DNA of 64,000 bases from Bryobacteraceae bacterium (GTDB lineage Bacteria > Acidobacteriota > Terriglobia > Bryobacterales > Bryobacteraceae): assembly GCA_041394945.1 (NCBI GenBank), contig JAWKHH010000004.1:682001-746000 (forward strand), given 5' to 3'. Shown here piece after piece: positions 52,068 to 60,943 of this stretch. Within the stretch, counting starts at the first letter, position 1; every line of letters starts with the position of its first letter. Position numbers and translations under genes: made by a program. A model generated the notes under the pieces. It did no database searches, was not told the origin of the DNA, and saw only the letters and a list, made by a program, of their open reading frames with translations.

Positions 52068-55000
52068 TCAGCGTACGGCGATCGTCACGGGACGGCTGGG
52101 GATTCCGGCCGCGGTAACCACGATGGGAACCGCGTCTCCGCCGGCGATCGACTCCGGAACGACGGCGTTGATCTGGTAAAGACCGACCGATTCCGGCGTC
52201 AAACCGGCGAACAAGACGGTGGCCGGCTGGCCGCCGATGGTGATTGCCACAGGAGCGACGGAGTTGGCCGGCGGCGAGGTGGGCGAGAGCTGGCCTTCGA
52301 AGATCACGGCGTCGGTCCGCCCCAACCCTTCGCAGTAGATGACGACGACGCCGCCGCGCGCAACCGGGGTTGCCGGGGTGGCAACCACCGAAGGCTGAGC
52401 CCCGTCGACGACGATGCCTTGCCCCGCGGCGTTGAGCATGAACACGGCGGGCGCCGCCGCGGCGGTTGTCACGTCGATCCATGGCGAGCGCATCGAACCG
52501 CGCGCCACGGCCACCTGGTGAATGTTGCCGGGCGCGAGCCCGAACGGCAGCATCGCGTTGAGCTGCCCGGGGCCGGCAAAGAACAACGGCGCGGCTTCGG
52601 GACCATCGACGAGCAGGCGCGTGCCGCCGAGGTCTCGCGGCAGCGGGACACTGCGGGCGGGATTGGCGGCGGCGGCGATGCGGGAGCCGAACGCGGTGAC
52701 GATGCCACCCGGCGCGACCGGCGCGCCGACGCGGAACGAAGCTCCGCTTACGAAAGCGTCGACTACGGGAAGGCCCGGGTTCGCTTCCACGGCGGCGGCG
52801 AGAAGAACGGGCTCCGCGGCGCGCCCGGAGCCATCGGCGGCGAGTATGGTGAGCGTGGCCGGACCGGGGTCGCGATCCGGCATGACCCAGGTGCCGGCGT
52901 AGCGTCCTTCGCCGAACGGCAACAGGGACGCACCGGCGCCACCGGCGGCCGGCGCGTGAATGGAGACCGCGCCGCCAAGGACGGGGCGGCCGCACGCGTC
53001 GATGAGATCGACTTCCATCGCCACGGGGAGGCCGGCCGCGGCGCGGAAGCCGGATCCAGGCGCGACGGGAATCACCACCGGATGCGCCGCCGCGCAGTCG
53101 CTGAGCGGGACGATCAGCAAGAGGTCGACGGGCTGCACCGGCGGAGGCGCGGCCGAAGCACCGGCGCTTTGCAGCAGGATGCGGCCGCGATACACACCCG
53201 GAGAGAGGCCGGCCGGGTTGGCGATGACGGAGATGGTGTGCGACTCGCCGGAGAGCAGCGTGCGTGCTTCGGCGTTTGTGACGGACCAGATCGCCGTGTT
53301 TCCTTCCAGCCGGGTAACGATCTGCGTGGCGCCGCGGGTGAGGTTGCGGACGGTGAGCGCGCGGGGAGCGGGCGTGGGGGCGACGAAGGAGAGCGCGGCC
53401 GCGGATAGATCGAGCGGAAGCGTGCGGTCTTGCGGAAGCACCTCCATCACCACGCCGATGCGCCGCGGCAGATCCGCCGACGCGGTAGCGATGCGCACGT
53501 CGCCGAAGTAGGCGCCGGCGGCGAGATCCTGCGGGCGGGCGCGGAACTCGGCGGGCGAGAGTTCGCCGGGGCGCGCGGTATTGGCGGTGCGCACCAGTTC
53601 GAGCCAGTCGCCGCCGGAATCGGTCCCGACGCCGGCATCCCAGAAGAAGCCGTTCGGGCCGTTGGAGGCGACGTGGAGTGTACGGTTCGGCGGATTCGGC
53701 CCGCCGGCGACGGAGGTGATCGTGACGCCGGATTGCGAGACGCTGAGCGTTTCGAGCGAGAGCCCGATGGCGAGCGTCACCGGCACGTCGACTCGGGCGG
53801 CGCCCGCCAGCGGCGACAGGCGAACGACGCCGGAGTACGTGCCGGGCGCGAGTCCGGCGGGCGAGGCTGTGACGCGCAGCGCCGCGGCGACTCCCGGAGT
53901 GGCGCTGCCGGCGGGTGTCACCGAGAGCCAGTTGCCTTGCGAGAGCGCGGTGGCGTCGAAGCCGATGGCCGTGGGCGCGGCGGCCGCCACGGTGAGCAGT
54001 TGGGTCAACGCTGCGGCGCCGTCGCGTGGCGCCGAGAACGTAATTCCCGCGGGGCGCGGGACCAGGGCGGGCGTCGCGGCTGGCTGCAGAGTCAAGGAAA
54101 CGGGGATCTGGACGGCTTGGTTGCTCGACGCGTCGGCGCGAATCGTGATGACGCCGCCATACAGGCCGGCAGTGAGTTGAGAGGGATCGACGGAAACGCG
54201 GACGAGGCCGGGCGTCATTCCGGATGCGGCTTCCACGCGGAGCCAGCTTCCGCCTGACGATGACACGGAGTAATCGATGTTGGGCGCGGCCGCGATGATA
54301 CTCAAGTCGCGCACGCCCGGCCACTCTCCGCCGGCGACGGCGGAAAACGAGAGCGTGGCTGGAATGGAGCGGATGGGCCCGAGGACGCGCATCGAGCAGG
54401 CGCGGGTTCCGGAGTTGTTGCGGCTGTCGGTGACGGCGAAGGTGAAGTTGAACTCGCCAGCGACATTCGGTGTTCCGGAGACCGTTCCTTCGCGCTGCAG
54501 CGCGAGTCCGGGCGGGAGCTGTCCGGCGAAAACGGACCACACGTACGGCGCGAAACCGCCGCCGACGGTGAGTTGTTCCGAGTAGCCGGCGCCGACGACC
54601 GCGTCGCGCAGGGGGCATCCGCCCGCGATGGTGAGCGGCGCGGAAACGGTGAACGGCTGCGCGTTCGAGACCGATTGCGAGGTGAGGACGGTTTGCCGCA
54701 CGGCGACGGGAAACGTGCCTGCGTTGGCCGTGAGCGTTGCCGGAATGGTGACGTTCAGCGTGTTGGAATCGACGAATGTGGTGGCCAGATCGGTCTGCCC
54801 GGCGCCGAAGTTCCACACCGCGATGGAAGTTTGGGTGAAGCCGAAGCCGCGGATCACAAGGCTGACCGCGCCCGCTCCCGCGACGACGCCGGCCGGCTGC
54901 AGCGACGTGATGAACAGCGTTTGCGATGGGCCGGGAGAGATGGACGTGACGGCGCAGCCGGATCGCGCGGTGCTTCCGGCGGCGTCCGCCACCTGAACGG

Positions 55001-55559
55001 TGAAGGCCGTGGTTTGCGCGACGCTTGCGATTCCGGTGACCGCGCCGTTGGTTCCGAGCGTGAGGCCGGCGGGAAGGAAGCCGCCGGCGAGTGTCCAGGA
55101 GTAGGGCGGCACGCCGCCGTTGGGAATGAACTGTGCGGAATAGTCGCGGCCGACGATGGCGTTCGGCAGCGGGCAGACGGTGGCCACCGAGAGCCCGGAG
55201 AAGATCACGAAAGTGACGACGTTGGAGGAGAGCGTGAGGCCGGGGTCGCCGGGCTGGGTGACGGCGATGGGTATCTGCGCCGGGTCCTGGAGCAGAGGCG
55301 CCGGCACGGAGGCGCGGAGTTGCGTTTCGCTGATGAAGGTGGTGTCGAGCGGAGCCGCGCCGAGAACGCCGAAGCGCCACACCACGCGGGAATCCTGCCG
55401 GAAGCGCGTGCCGGTGACGATGAGCGTCACGCCGGGGCTAGGCGCGGTTACCGCCGATGGGCTGACGTTGGTGATGGTGGGCGGCGGCAGGCCTTGCGCG
55501 TAGGCGGGGGACCAGACAACGGCGGATGCGATCAACAGGAGCGCGGCGGCTTTGTGCAA
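52068..55559 (-). CDS. Second giant secreted Ig-repeat protein with Solibacter-type C-terminal domain
   Basis: A 1163-residue protein taken from TTG 55559 (GGAG 8 bases upstream, signal LLLIASAVVWSPAYAQG). Two IPT/TIG-like domains (ITNVSPSAVTAPSPGVTLIV and LQPAGVVAGAGAVSLVIRGF) alternate with two He_PIG domains (CPLPNAIVGRDYSAQFIP, CPLRDAVVGAGYSEQLTV), then BACON-like repeats, then the same C-terminal TIGR03437-type domain (GGVVVIYCEGLGRTDAV, YQINAVVP). A longer form reading into the sulfatase is rejected. It is a paralogue of the 47827-52035 protein with a different N-terminal half. They are 32 bases apart. Confidence 0.85.
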   Translation of the reverse strand: MHKAAALLLIASAVVWSPAYAQGLPPPTITNVSPSAVTAPSPGVTLIVTGTRFRQDSRVVWRFGVLGAAPLDTTFISETQLRASVPAPLLQDPAQIPIAVTQPGDPGLTLSSNVVTFVIFSGLSVATVCPLPNAIVGRDYSAQFIPNGGVPPYSWTLAGGFLPAGLTLGTNGAVTGIASVAQTTAFTVQVADAAGSTARSGCAVTSISPGPSQTLFITSLQPAGVVAGAGAVSLVIRGFGFTQTSIAVWNFGAGQTDLATTFVDSNTLNVTIPATLTANAGTFPVAVRQTVLTSQSVSNAQPFTVSAPLTIAGGCPLRDAVVGAGYSEQLTVGGGFAPYVWSVFAGQLPPGLALQREGTVSGTPNVAGEFNFTFAVTDSRNNSGTRACSMRVLGPIRSIPATLSFSAVAGGEWPGVRDLSIIAAAPNIDYSVSSSGGSWLRVEAASGMTPGLVRVSVDPSQLTAGLYGGVITIRADASSNQAVQIPVSLTLQPAATPALVPRPAGITFSAPRDGAAALTQLLTVAAAAPTAIGFDATALSQGNWLSVTPAGSATPGVAAALRVTASPAGLAPGTYSGVVRLSPLAGAARVDVPVTLAIGLSLETLSVSQSGVTITSVAGGPNPPNRTLHVASNGPNGFFWDAGVGTDSGGDWLELVRTANTARPGELSPAEFRARPQDLAAGAYFGDVRIATASADLPRRIGVVMEVLPQDRTLPLDLSAAALSFVAPTPAPRALTVRNLTRGATQIVTRLEGNTAIWSVTNAEARTLLSGESHTISVIANPAGLSPGVYRGRILLQSAGASAAPPPVQPVDLLLIVPLSDCAAAHPVVIPVAPGSGFRAAAGLPVAMEVDLIDACGRPVLGGAVSIHAPAAGGAGASLLPFGEGRYAGTWVMPDRDPGPATLTILAADGSGRAAEPVLLAAAVEANPGLPVVDAFVSGASFRVGAPVAPGGIVTAFGSRIAAAANPARSVPLPRDLGGTRLLVDGPEAAPLFFAGPGQLNAMLPFGLAPGNIHQVAVARGSMRSPWIDVTTAAAAPAVFMLNAAGQGIVVDGAQPSVVATPATPVARGGVVVIYCEGLGRTDAVIFEGQLSPTSPPANSVAPVAITIGGQPATVLFAGLTPESVGLYQINAVVPESIAGGDAVPIVVTAAGIPSRPVTIAVR

Positions 55560-55750
55560 TGGGGTTCTCCGATGGGGATTGTGGCGAGCGAACGCACCCG
55601 GCGTGGCGGATGAGCCCGCGCGGCTGGCGGGACTGCCAGGCAACTCGCGCAAAACGGACTCGGTCCGGCTTCGCCGGAGCGGCCTTCGCGCTTTTGAACC
55701 TGCGGGCGGTGAGCACTTTCCTACCCCGCATCTTTGCACGTTGCGTACCG

Positions 55751-57103
55751 TTAGCGCGGCGCGTTGTCGGCCCAGCGCTTCGGACCGCGCCAGTTGGCCG
55801 GCGGATTCGTGGTCGCGCGCATGCCGTATGGGGGCTGCAGCGCGCGCCAGCGATCGATGCGCGCGGCGAGGCCGCGAACTCTTTGTGGATGGGCCGCGGC
55901 GAGGTCGTTCTTCTCGCTGGGGTCGGCCTCGAGGTTGAACAGCAGGCTCCGGCCGTCGTTGTCCCGGACGAGTTTCCATTCGTGATGGATGACGGTGTAC
56001 TGGGTGTGTTGGTTGTTCTCGATGGCGAACAGGATCTCTTCGCGCGGGGCGCTCCGGCCGGCGGTGAGGTTCGTCCAGAGGTTCTCGCCATCGAGCGCGA
56101 GTTTGCCGGCCGGCTTCACGCCCGCCGCGGCGGCGAGCGTGGGGAAGACGTCCCAGGCCGTCATCACCTGCGTGGACTTCGTCCCGGGCTTGACTTTGCC
56201 CGGCCACCGCAGAACCGCCGGCACGCGGATGCCGCCTTCGAAGACGGTCGCCTTGGCGCCGCGCAGGGGGGTGTTGCGTGCGCCGAAATTGGTGGGTCCG
56301 CCATTGTCGGAGAAGAACAGCACGATTGTCTCCCGGGCGATTTTTTCGTCGTCGAGTGCTTTGAGGATGGCGCCCACCTGTTGGTCCATCGCGTCCACCA
56401 TGGCGGAGAACACGCGGCGGCGATCGTCCTTGACCGTGGCATAGCGATCGATGAGCGCCTGGGGCGCCTGCAGCGGCGAATGCGGGGCGTTGAAGGGCAC
56501 GTAGAGGAAGAGCGGCTTCTTTTTGTCGCGCTGGCGGATCCGGCGGACCGCTTCGGCGCCGATCAACTCCGTGGAATAGCCGGGCTCCTCGAGTGTCTTG
56601 CCGTCGCGGTGCCAATCAAGCCCGCCTTCGCGCTCGTGGGTGAAGTAGTCGATGGCGCCGTTCAAGTGTCCGTAGGAGGAATCGAACCCGCGCGCGCCGG
56701 GGAAGTACGCGCGGCGGCTGTGGCCGAGATGCCACTTTCCCGCCATCGCCGTGCGGTAGCCGGCGCCCTGGAACGATTGCGGCATGAGGTGCTCGTCGAG
56801 CGGGAGCCCGTAGTCTTCCCACGGGCGGACCACCGTGTATCCGGTACCGAGTCGCATCGGCCAGCGGCCGGTCATCAACGCGGAGCGCGTCGGCGAGCAG
56901 ACCGGGCAGGAGTAGAAGCGATCGAGCTGCATGCCGTCGCGCGCCAGGCCGTCGATGTTGGGCGTTCGAATGTCGCCGCCATGCAAGCCGACATCGGCCC
57001 AGCCGAGGTCGTCGGCGAGGAGCACGATCACGTTCGGATGCGATGGACGTTGTGCCTGGGAAGCCGCTGCGACGGGGAGCGAGAGTAGGGTTCGGCGGGT
57101 CAT
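55751..57103 (-). CDS. Arylsulfatase-type sulfatase, secreted
   Basis: A 450-residue protein started at ATG 57103. MTRRTLLSLPVAAASQA is a short RR export signal. ADDLGW at 30-35 gives calcium ligands; CSPTR (Cys69-Arg73) is the formylglycine motif; GKWHLGHSRRAYFPGARGFD is the second sulfatase signature; IVLFFSDNGGPTNFG has the remaining metal ligands. The 5' gene is divergent from a PQQ-like propeller. It likely desulfates polysaccharides or glycosaminoglycan-like polymers. Confidence 0.92.
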   Translation of the reverse strand: MTRRTLLSLPVAAASQAQRPSHPNVIVLLADDLGWADVGLHGGDIRTPNIDGLARDGMQLDRFYSCPVCSPTRSALMTGRWPMRLGTGYTVVRPWEDYGLPLDEHLMPQSFQGAGYRTAMAGKWHLGHSRRAYFPGARGFDSSYGHLNGAIDYFTHEREGGLDWHRDGKTLEEPGYSTELIGAEAVRRIRQRDKKKPLFLYVPFNAPHSPLQAPQALIDRYATVKDDRRRVFSAMVDAMDQQVGAILKALDDEKIARETIVLFFSDNGGPTNFGARNTPLRGAKATVFEGGIRVPAVLRWPGKVKPGTKSTQVMTAWDVFPTLAAAAGVKPAGKLALDGENLWTNLTAGRSAPREEILFAIENNQHTQYTVIHHEWKLVRDNDGRSLLFNLEADPSEKNDLAAAHPQRVRGLAARIDRWRALQPPYGMRATTNPPANWRGPKRWADNAPR

Positions 57104-57122
57104 CGTGTCGAGGATATCGCGA

Positions 57123-57134
57123 TACAATCGGCGT
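57123..57134 (+). promoter_or_regulatory. Minus 10 hexamer next to PQQ-like gene start
   Basis: TACAAT (57123-57128), six bases, then TTG 57135. The divergent sulfatase ATG is only 31 bases away, so the promoters are back to back. No ribosome site precedes the TTG. Confidence 0.4.
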
Positions 57135-58448
57135 TTGATCGGCACCCCCAAACCGACCCGCCGTGGTTTCCTCTCCGCGGCTGTGGGCTGGACGCAGTTT
57201 CGCGGACCGGGATCGAGAGGTGTGGCCGAGGGCGGATCCGGGCTCCCTGTGAAGTGGTCCGCGAGTGAGAACGTTGCTTGGCGGACGGCGATTCCGGGCG
57301 CCGGATGGTCATCGCCTGTGGTGGCGGGCGGGCTCGTGTTTCTGACTTCGGCGGTCGCTTCGGGCGAAGTGGAACCGCCGAAAAAGGGCCTTTACTTCGG
57401 CGGCAATCGGGGGAAACGAACCGATGAGCATCGCTGGGTTGTGCTGGCGGTGGATGCTCGCACCGGGCGCGTCGCGTGGGAGCGCGAGGTGAAGCGCGGC
57501 GTTCCGGCGATCGCGCGGCACCTGAAGAACACATACGCGTCGGAGACTCCGGTGGCGACCGGGGATCGCGTGTACGCGCTTTTCGGCAGCGCCGGGTTGT
57601 TCGCGTTCGATCACAAGGGCAAGCCCGTCTGGACATACAAGGTGGAGCAGCACGAAACGCGCTACGGCTGGGGGACGGCGGCTTCGCCCGTGCTGCATCG
57701 CGGGCGGTTGTACGTCGTCAACGATAACGAAGAGGCGTCGTGGATCGCGGCCGTGGACGCCGCAACGGGGCGCGAGATATGGCGAATGCCGCGCGACGAA
57801 AAGAGCAACTGGGCGACTCCGTTCGTCTGGGAGCACGACGGCGCGTTCGAGATCGTCACGCCAGGAACCGGACGCGTGCGCTCCTACGACGGCGACGGCA
57901 AGCTGCTGTGGGAACTGGGCGGCATGTCGTCGATCGTGATCCCGGTTCCGTTCGCGAGCCATGGGCTGCTGTACGTGGCGTCCGGCTACGTGGGCGACCA
58001 AGTGCGCCCGGTGTTCGCGATCCGACCCGGCGCGCGCGGCGATATTTCGCTGAAGCCGGGTGAAAAATCGAACCGCTCGATCGCGTGGCACCTGCCGCAG
58101 GGCGGTCCGTACAATCCCTCGCCGATTGTCTACGGCGACTACTACTACACTCTCTACGACCGCGGCTTCCTCACTTGTCACGACGCCAGGACCGGCAAGG
58201 AGGTCTATGGCAAGGTGCGCCTGGACGAAGCGGCCGCGGCATTCACCGCCTCGCCGTGGGCTTACGATGGGAAGCTCTTCGCGCTCAGCGAAGACGGCGA
58301 CACATTCGTGATCCAGGCCGGTCCGGAGTACAAACTGCTCGGCAGGAACAGCCTTGATGAGATGGCGATGGCCACGCCCGCCGTCGCCGATGGCGGACTC
58401 TTTATCCGCACCGCGACCCACCTCTATCGCATCGGCAAACGCTCATGA
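57135..58448 (+). CDS. PQQ-like beta-propeller protein, Tat-exported
   Basis: A 437-residue protein from TTG 57135. TRRGFLSAAVGWTQF is a twin-arginine signal followed by FRGPG, the usual start of this family. Repeats of the form VVLAVDARTGRVAWEREV, LFAFDHKGKPVWTYKV, WIAAVDAATGREIWRMPR and VRSYDGDGKLLWELGG are eight-bladed PQQ-propeller blades. Such proteins are widespread in Acidobacteriota and Planctomycetes; no cofactor or enzyme activity is shown. The stop overlaps the SDR start as ATGA. Confidence 0.87.
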   Translation: MIGTPKPTRRGFLSAAVGWTQFRGPGSRGVAEGGSGLPVKWSASENVAWRTAIPGAGWSSPVVAGGLVFLTSAVASGEVEPPKKGLYFGGNRGKRTDEHRWVVLAVDARTGRVAWEREVKRGVPAIARHLKNTYASETPVATGDRVYALFGSAGLFAFDHKGKPVWTYKVEQHETRYGWGTAASPVLHRGRLYVVNDNEEASWIAAVDAATGREIWRMPRDEKSNWATPFVWEHDGAFEIVTPGTGRVRSYDGDGKLLWELGGMSSIVIPVPFASHGLLYVASGYVGDQVRPVFAIRPGARGDISLKPGEKSNRSIAWHLPQGGPYNPSPIVYGDYYYTLYDRGFLTCHDARTGKEVYGKVRLDEAAAAFTASPWAYDGKLFALSEDGDTFVIQAGPEYKLLGRNSLDEMAMATPAVADGGLFIRTATHLYRIGKRS

Positions 58449-59239
58449 GCATCTTCAAGGACGATCTTTTCGCCGGGAAAGTGGCCTTCTTCACCGGCGG
58501 CACCAGCGGTATCGGGCTGGGCATCGCCATGCGGTTCGCGCGGCTCGGCGCCACGGTGGTGCTGAACGGACGCAACGCGGAGAAGATGGCCGAGGCGGTG
58601 GGGACGATCCGCGCCAGCGGGGGCGAGGCCTACGGCTATGCGGCGGATGTGCGCGACTACGCGGCGCTCGACCGTGCGATTGCCGAGGCACGCGCACAAG
58701 CCGGACCGATCGACTTTCTGTTCGCCGGCGCCGCGGGCAACTTCCCCGCGCCCGTGCTCGGCATGTCGGCGAACGGCTTCAAGGCCGTGGTGGACATCGA
58801 TCTGCTTGGGACGTTCAACACCTGCCGCGCGGCGCATCCGCATCTGAACAAACCGGGCGCGGTGGTGGTGGCGATATCCGCCAATCACGCCGAGGTGGCT
58901 TACGCGCATCAGGCGCACGTGTGCGCGGCCAAGGCGGGCGTGGAAATGCTGATGCGGACGCTGGCGATCGAATGGGGGCCGGAAGGGATTCGAACGGCGA
59001 GCATCCGTCCCGGGCCGATCGACGATACCGAGGGCATGCGGCGGCTGGCGCCCACCGAGGAGATGCGCCGCACCGTACTTCGCAATGTTCCTCTGCGACG
59101 GATGGGGACCAAGGACGACATCGCCAATCTGGCCGTGTTCTTATGTTCCGACGCGGCTTCGTACATTACCGGGGCGGCGTATCCGTGCGACGGCGGGATG
59201 GCGTTGACCGGGGCGCGCAGCCTGGGCGAGGTGAGCTAG
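58445..59239 (+). CDS. Short-chain dehydrogenase/reductase, dienoyl-CoA-reductase-like
   Basis: A 264-residue SDR. FFTGGTSGIGLGIAMRFA is the NADPH motif (TGGxxGIG). The usual YxxxK is not obvious: AISANHAEVAYAHQAHVCAA gives H/V near the tyrosine position before AAKAG, like DECR enzymes that reduce 2,4-dienoyl-CoA. RPGPIDDTEGMRRLAP and GAAYPCDGG complete the family. It is translationally coupled to the PQQ-like gene, an unexpected mix of exported and cytoplasmic partners. Confidence 0.85.
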   Translation: MSIFKDDLFAGKVAFFTGGTSGIGLGIAMRFARLGATVVLNGRNAEKMAEAVGTIRASGGEAYGYAADVRDYAALDRAIAEARAQAGPIDFLFAGAAGNFPAPVLGMSANGFKAVVDIDLLGTFNTCRAAHPHLNKPGAVVVAISANHAEVAYAHQAHVCAAKAGVEMLMRTLAIEWGPEGIRTASIRPGPIDDTEGMRRLAPTEEMRRTVLRNVPLRRMGTKDDIANLAVFLCSDAASYITGAAYPCDGGMALTGARSLGEVS

Positions 59240-59262
59240 TTTCCGGCGCGGCGCTGTAGCCC

Positions 59263-59715
59263 TCAGTCGATGTAGGCGATGCAGTCGATCTGCAGCAACT
59301 GTCCGCGTCGCCGAAACCCCGTCGCGCCCCAATAGGATCGGGCAGGCCGGTTCGACGGAAAGAACTTGTTGTACTCCTCGTTCATCGGCTCCCAGTTATT
59401 CTCCGGGTCGACGAGCGAGACGGTCACCTTCAGTACGTTCTCCATCGACGACCCGGCCTTTTCGAGCGCTGTCTTCATCGACTCGAGCGCCGAACGTGTT
59501 TGCACGCGCGCGTCGCCCGCTTCCTTGCGCCGGTCCGGATACCAGCCTCCAATGCCGCTCATGAACAGCAGGTGCCCCGAGCGGACCGGGCCATTGCCGG
59601 TGGACTTTTTCGGACTCCACTCTTCGGCCGCCGAAGCCTGGGAAGCCCCGGCCAGCCCCAACACCGCCGCCTGCATAAGCGCGCGTCGCGATTCGGTCTT
59701 CGATTTCTTCGTCAT
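59263..59715 (-). CDS. RidA-family protein with export-like N-terminus
   Basis: A 150-residue protein from ATG 59715. SRRALMQAAVLGLAGASQAS is an RR export-type signal, unusual for RidA, which is normally cytoplasmic. LLFMSGIGGWYPD and QTRSALESMKTALEKAGSSM, then SYWGATGF, match the RidA (YjgF) fold that hydrolyses enamine/imine intermediates. The key arginine is not clearly placed (RPARSYWG). Function uncertain in the periplasm. Confidence 0.8.
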   Translation of the reverse strand: MTKKSKTESRRALMQAAVLGLAGASQASAAEEWSPKKSTGNGPVRSGHLLFMSGIGGWYPDRRKEAGDARVQTRSALESMKTALEKAGSSMENVLKVTVSLVDPENNWEPMNEEYNKFFPSNRPARSYWGATGFRRRGQLLQIDCIAYID

Positions 59716-59775
59716 TGCGAACGCGAGTTTATCATGGCTCGGCCAGGCGGCCGTGGTCACGAAGTTGACACACAT

Positions 59776-60924
59776 TCACTTGATGCTCGCCGCGTGAGCG
59801 AGGATTTCGGGATCGCGGACGCCCACGGCCAGCGCCTTTTCGATGGCTCTGCGGGCTTCGCCGTCGCGTCCGTTGGCGTGCAAAGCCAGGGCATAGGCAT
59901 CCAGCGTGTGGACGTCCTGGCGGCGCGCGTGCTCCATCTCGGCGATGCGGAGCGCCTCATCCGGCCGATTGCCTTCGCCGGCATAGTAGGCGATCAATTC
60001 GCGATTGGAGTTGTCGGGCCCGTCCATTTCCGCCCGTGCGCCCTTCTCGAAAGCACCGTAGGCGGCGTTCGCTCTTTCTAAATCGCCGGACTGGCTCCAT
60101 GCCTTGGCCACGTCGTAGAGATTCTCCGGGTGCGGCGCGGCCTCGTAGCGCTTCTCGAACAACGCGGCCGCATCGGCGTGGCGGCCCTGCTTCGCGCGAA
60201 TCTTGGCGAGGGCGGCGAGCGCATAGTGATAGTCCGGGAACAGCCGCAGCGCTTCTTTGGCCGCGCGCTCGGCGAAGGCGACGTTGCCGGCGACGAGGTG
60301 GAGGTGGCTCATGTGCGTCATGATCCAGGCGCGCTCTTCGGTCTCGGCGGGTGAGGTGCGTTCGAAGGCCTTGCCCATCAGGTCCAGGGCTCCCTCCAGA
60401 TCGCCGAACAGCTCTCGCAGATACGCGGCGCGCGTGAAGCCGGGGATATTGCCGGGGCGGAGGCGAAGCAGCCAGTTGGCGGCGTTCTCCGCGTCGTCAT
60501 AGCGGCCGAGCTCGACGTTGGCATCGACGAGTAGCGCGTACGTCATCAGGTCGTCCGGCACGCGCTTGTTGAGTGCGGTGGCGAGCTCCCGGGCGTGAGC
60601 GAACTCATGCTTGCCGAGCGCGACCCAGATGCGCGCGCGGGCCGCGTCCAGGCTTTCCGGCGCAAGTGCCGCGGCGCGATCAAGCTCGGCGTTGGCTTTG
60701 TCGTAGTAGGACGGATCGGATGTTTCCCGGGCGCGCGCGGCCAGGGCCATCGCCAGCCGCACGTAGCCGTCGGCGGACTTCGGATTCTTCTCAATGCTCT
60801 GCTGGGCGGCGGAGATCTTGCCGGAAGCCGGTGAGTCCCCGGAAGCCGGTGAGCCCAGAAGTGGGCTCACCGTTCCGAGGATCGATACCGTCGCGAGGAT
60901 CGTGATTGCTTGGGTTCGTTCCAT
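59776..60924 (-). CDS. Secreted TPR-repeat protein
   Basis: A 382-residue protein from ATG 60924 behind GAGGAA. Residues 1-25 are a signal-like segment; SPASGDSPASGK comes from a short tandem repeat near 60825-60857. TPR units follow, for example AELDRAAALAPESLDAARA, ADANVELGRYDDAENAAN-type, FGDLEGALDLMGKAFERTSP and ALAKIRAKQGRHADAAALFE. It probably acts as a protein scaffold in the periplasm. It is just downstream of the DUF4331 gene and may share its transcript. Confidence 0.85.
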   Translation of the reverse strand: MERTQAITILATVSILGTVSPLLGSPASGDSPASGKISAAQQSIEKNPKSADGYVRLAMALAARARETSDPSYYDKANAELDRAAALAPESLDAARARIWVALGKHEFAHARELATALNKRVPDDLMTYALLVDANVELGRYDDAENAANWLLRLRPGNIPGFTRAAYLRELFGDLEGALDLMGKAFERTSPAETEERAWIMTHMSHLHLVAGNVAFAERAAKEALRLFPDYHYALAALAKIRAKQGRHADAAALFEKRYEAAPHPENLYDVAKAWSQSGDLERANAAYGAFEKGARAEMDGPDNSNRELIAYYAGEGNRPDEALRIAEMEHARRQDVHTLDAYALALHANGRDGEARRAIEKALAVGVRDPEILAHAASIK

Positions 60925-60943
60925 CGTTTCTTCCTCGTTGTGA

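Noticed and set aside
52045..55380. A 1111-codon open frame on the minus strand inside the second giant Ig protein
   Set aside because: It is the same strand in another frame, extremely Arg/His-rich and without any domain; the other frame has a clear signal peptide, Ig repeats and terminal domain.
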